From Physella acuta (lineage: Eukaryota > Mollusca > Gastropoda > Physidae): a stretch of 64,000 nt of DNA. The notes under the pieces were generated by a model. That model ran no database searches and was not told where the DNA came from. It worked only from the letters and a program-made list of their open reading frames with translations. Below are positions 61,751 to 64,000 of the stretch, in pieces. Numbering within the stretch: position 1 is the stretch's first letter; every line of letters begins with the position of its first letter. The DNA lies in assembly GCF_028476545.1 (NCBI RefSeq), contig NW_026732360.1, positions 37,501 to 101,500 on the forward strand, read 5' to 3'. The position numbers and the translations under genes were made by a program.

Positions 61751-64000
61751 CCAGAGCAATAAACCAAGAACTAGATGGCCAGACACCAAGAACTAGATGA
61801 TTAGACACCAAGAACTCGATGACCAGAGCAAGAAACCATGAACTAGATGACCAGAGCAATGAACCCAGAACTAGATGACTAGAGCAATGAATCAAGAACT
61901 AGATGACTTGTGCAATAAACTTAGAAGTAGATGACCAACGCAATGAATAAAGAAATAGACGACCAGAGCAATAAATAAAGAAATAGATTATCAGTGCAAA
62001 TAACCGAGAACTAGATGGGCAATAATCAAAAAACTACAAGGCCAGAGCAATTAACCAAGAACTGGATGACAAGAGCAAAAAAAAAGAACTAGATGACCAG
62101 AGCAATAAACTAAGTACTAGATGACCACAGCAATAAACCCGGAACTAGATGACAAGTGCAAAGAATAAAGAACTAGATGACCGGAGCAAGAAACCAAGAA
62201 CGAGTTGACCTGAGCAATAAACCGAGAACTAGATGAGCAATAAACCAAGAACTAGAGGACCAGACACCAAGAACATGATGACCAGAGCAATAAACCAAGA
62301 ACTAGATGACCATAGCAATGAATCAAGAACTAGATGACCGGAGCAATAATCCAGAACTAGATGACCAGACACCAAGCACTAGATGACCAGAGCAAGAAAC
62401 CAAGAACTAGATGACCATACACCAAGAACTAGATGACCAGAGCAAAAAACCAAGAACTAGATGACCAGAGCAAAAAACCAAGAAGTAGATGACCAGAGCA
62501 AATAACCCAGAAATAGATGACTAGAGCAATGAATCAAAAATTGTTGACCGGTGCAATAAACCTAGAACTTGATGACAACAGCAATGCATCAAGAAGTAGA
62601 TGACCAAAGCAATGAATAACGAGAATTAGATGAGCAATAAACCAAGAACTAGATGACTAGAGCAATAAACCAAGAACTGTATGACCAGAGCAATAAACAA
62701 GAACTAGATGACCAGAGCAATAAACCAAGGACTAGTTCACCATAGCAATAAACCAAGAACTAGATGACCAGAGCAAAAAAACCAAGAACTAGATCACCAG
62801 AGCAATAAAGCTAGAACTAATTTACCAGAGCCCTAAACCAAGAACTAGATTACAAGAGTATTAAAACAAGAAATATATTACCAGAGCAATAAACCGAGAT
62901 CAGGATGAACAGAGCAATAAAAAAAACTAGATGACCACACACCAAGAACTAGATGACCAAAGCAATGAAACAAGAATTAGATGACCAGAGCAAGAAACCA
63001 TGAACTAGATGACCAGAGCAATGAACCCAGAACTAGATGACTAGAGCAATTAATCAAGAACTTGATGACTTGTGCAATAAACCTAAAAGTAGATGGCAAA
63101 AGCAATGAATAAAGAAATAGACGATCTGAGCAATAAACTAAGGAAATAGATGACCAGTGCAAAAAAACGAGAACTAGATGGGCAATAATCCAAGAACTAG
63201 AAGACCAGAGCAATTAACCAAGAACTGGATGACAAGAGCAATAAAAAAAGAACTAGATGACCAGAGCAATAAACTAAGTACTAGATGACCACAGCAATAA
63301 AGCCGGAACTAGATGACAAGTGCAAAGAATAAAGAAAAAGATGACCGGAGCAAGAAACCAAGAACGAGTTGACCTGAGCAATAAACCGAGAACTAGATGA
63401 GCAATAAACCACTAACTAGATGACCAGACACCATAATCAAGATTACCAGAGCAATAAACCAAGAACTATATGACCAAAGCAATGAATCAAGAACTAGATG
63501 ACCGGAGCAATAATCCAGAACTAGATGACCAGACACCAAGAACTAGATGACCAGAGCAAGAAACCAAGAACTAGATGACCAGAGCAATTAACCCAGAACT
63601 AGATGACAAGAGCAATAAACCAAGAACTAGATGACCATACACCAAGAACTAGATGACCAGAGCAATAAACCAAAAAGTAGATGACCAGAGCAATTAACCC
63701 AGAAGTAGATGACTAGAGCAATGAATCAAGAAATAGATGACCGGTGAAATAAACCTAGAACTAGATGACTAGAGCAATAAACCAAGAACTGTATGACCAG
63801 AGCAATAAACCAAGAACAGGATGACCAGAGAAATAAACCAAGAACTAGTTCACCATTGCAATAAACCAAGAACTAGATGACCAGAGCAATAAAATAAGAA
63901 CTAGATGACCAGAGCAATGAAACAAAAACTAGATCACCAGGCACCAAGAATTAGATGACCAGAGCAATAAACCAAGAACTAGATGACAAGAGTAATAAAA
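61751..64000 (+). repeat. 28-bp satellite, second segment, with higher-order repeat
   Basis: It resumes the 53.8-56.4 kb array and runs off the window. A ~250-bp block of distinctive variants (AAACCATGAACTAGATG ... CTTGTGCAATAAAC ... GATGGGCAATAAT) occurs at ~61826 and ~62985, about 1160 bp apart, and again at ~55930 before the hAT. Confidence 0.93.

Overview
The window is AT-rich animal DNA dominated by layered transposable elements and tandem repeats. Two spliced host genes and one processed gene copy can be read from it. Introns of several kb, TATA and AATAAA signals, tRNA-derived SINE heads, dense (TA)n arrays and a two-Ig-domain protein whose first domain resembles the IgSF domains of snail lectin-like immune proteins together suggest a mollusc, probably a gastropod. 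That assignment is inference.

Host genes. (1) On the + strand, three phase-compatible exons (5917-6083, 13479-13695, 20877-21223) encode the last ~240 residues of a cysteine-rich, probably secreted protein I do not recognise. A polyA signal lies at 21355, and earlier exons must lie left of the window. (2) On the - strand, seven coding exons (49312 down to 29495) join with matching phases at every junction into a ~316-residue type I membrane protein: signal peptide, two Ig domains, one transmembrane helix and a short basic tail. It has a TATA box at 49604-49613. The two genes are convergent. (3) An intact PTRHD1 reading frame (42796-43158, -) with polyA signal and A-tract looks like a processed retrocopy. 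It sits inside a hAT transposon inside intron 1 of the Ig gene.

Layout. 1-5.5 kb: a young gag-only LTR element with nested hATs. 5.9-21.4 kb: the + strand gene, with one intron holding a 6.9-kb hAT that has swallowed a GMR1-like retroelement (integrase upstream of reverse transcriptase), and the next intron holding foldback and Helitron-like repeats. 21.4-29.2 kb: intergenic, with a short-word array and a small hAT. 29.2-49.6 kb: the Ig gene, whose introns hold a MULE-like element inside a hAT inside another MULE-like element, a 23-bp satellite split by a hAT, a long hairpin and the PTRHD1 copy. 49.7-64 kb: minisatellites (G-rich, 10-bp, 28-bp and 18-bp units). The 28-bp array is split by a 5.3-kb hAT that itself holds another TIR element.

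Target-site duplications were read directly for most insertions, so the order of insertion can be worked out. Most long open frames in the window are translations of tandem repeats and are not called as genes.
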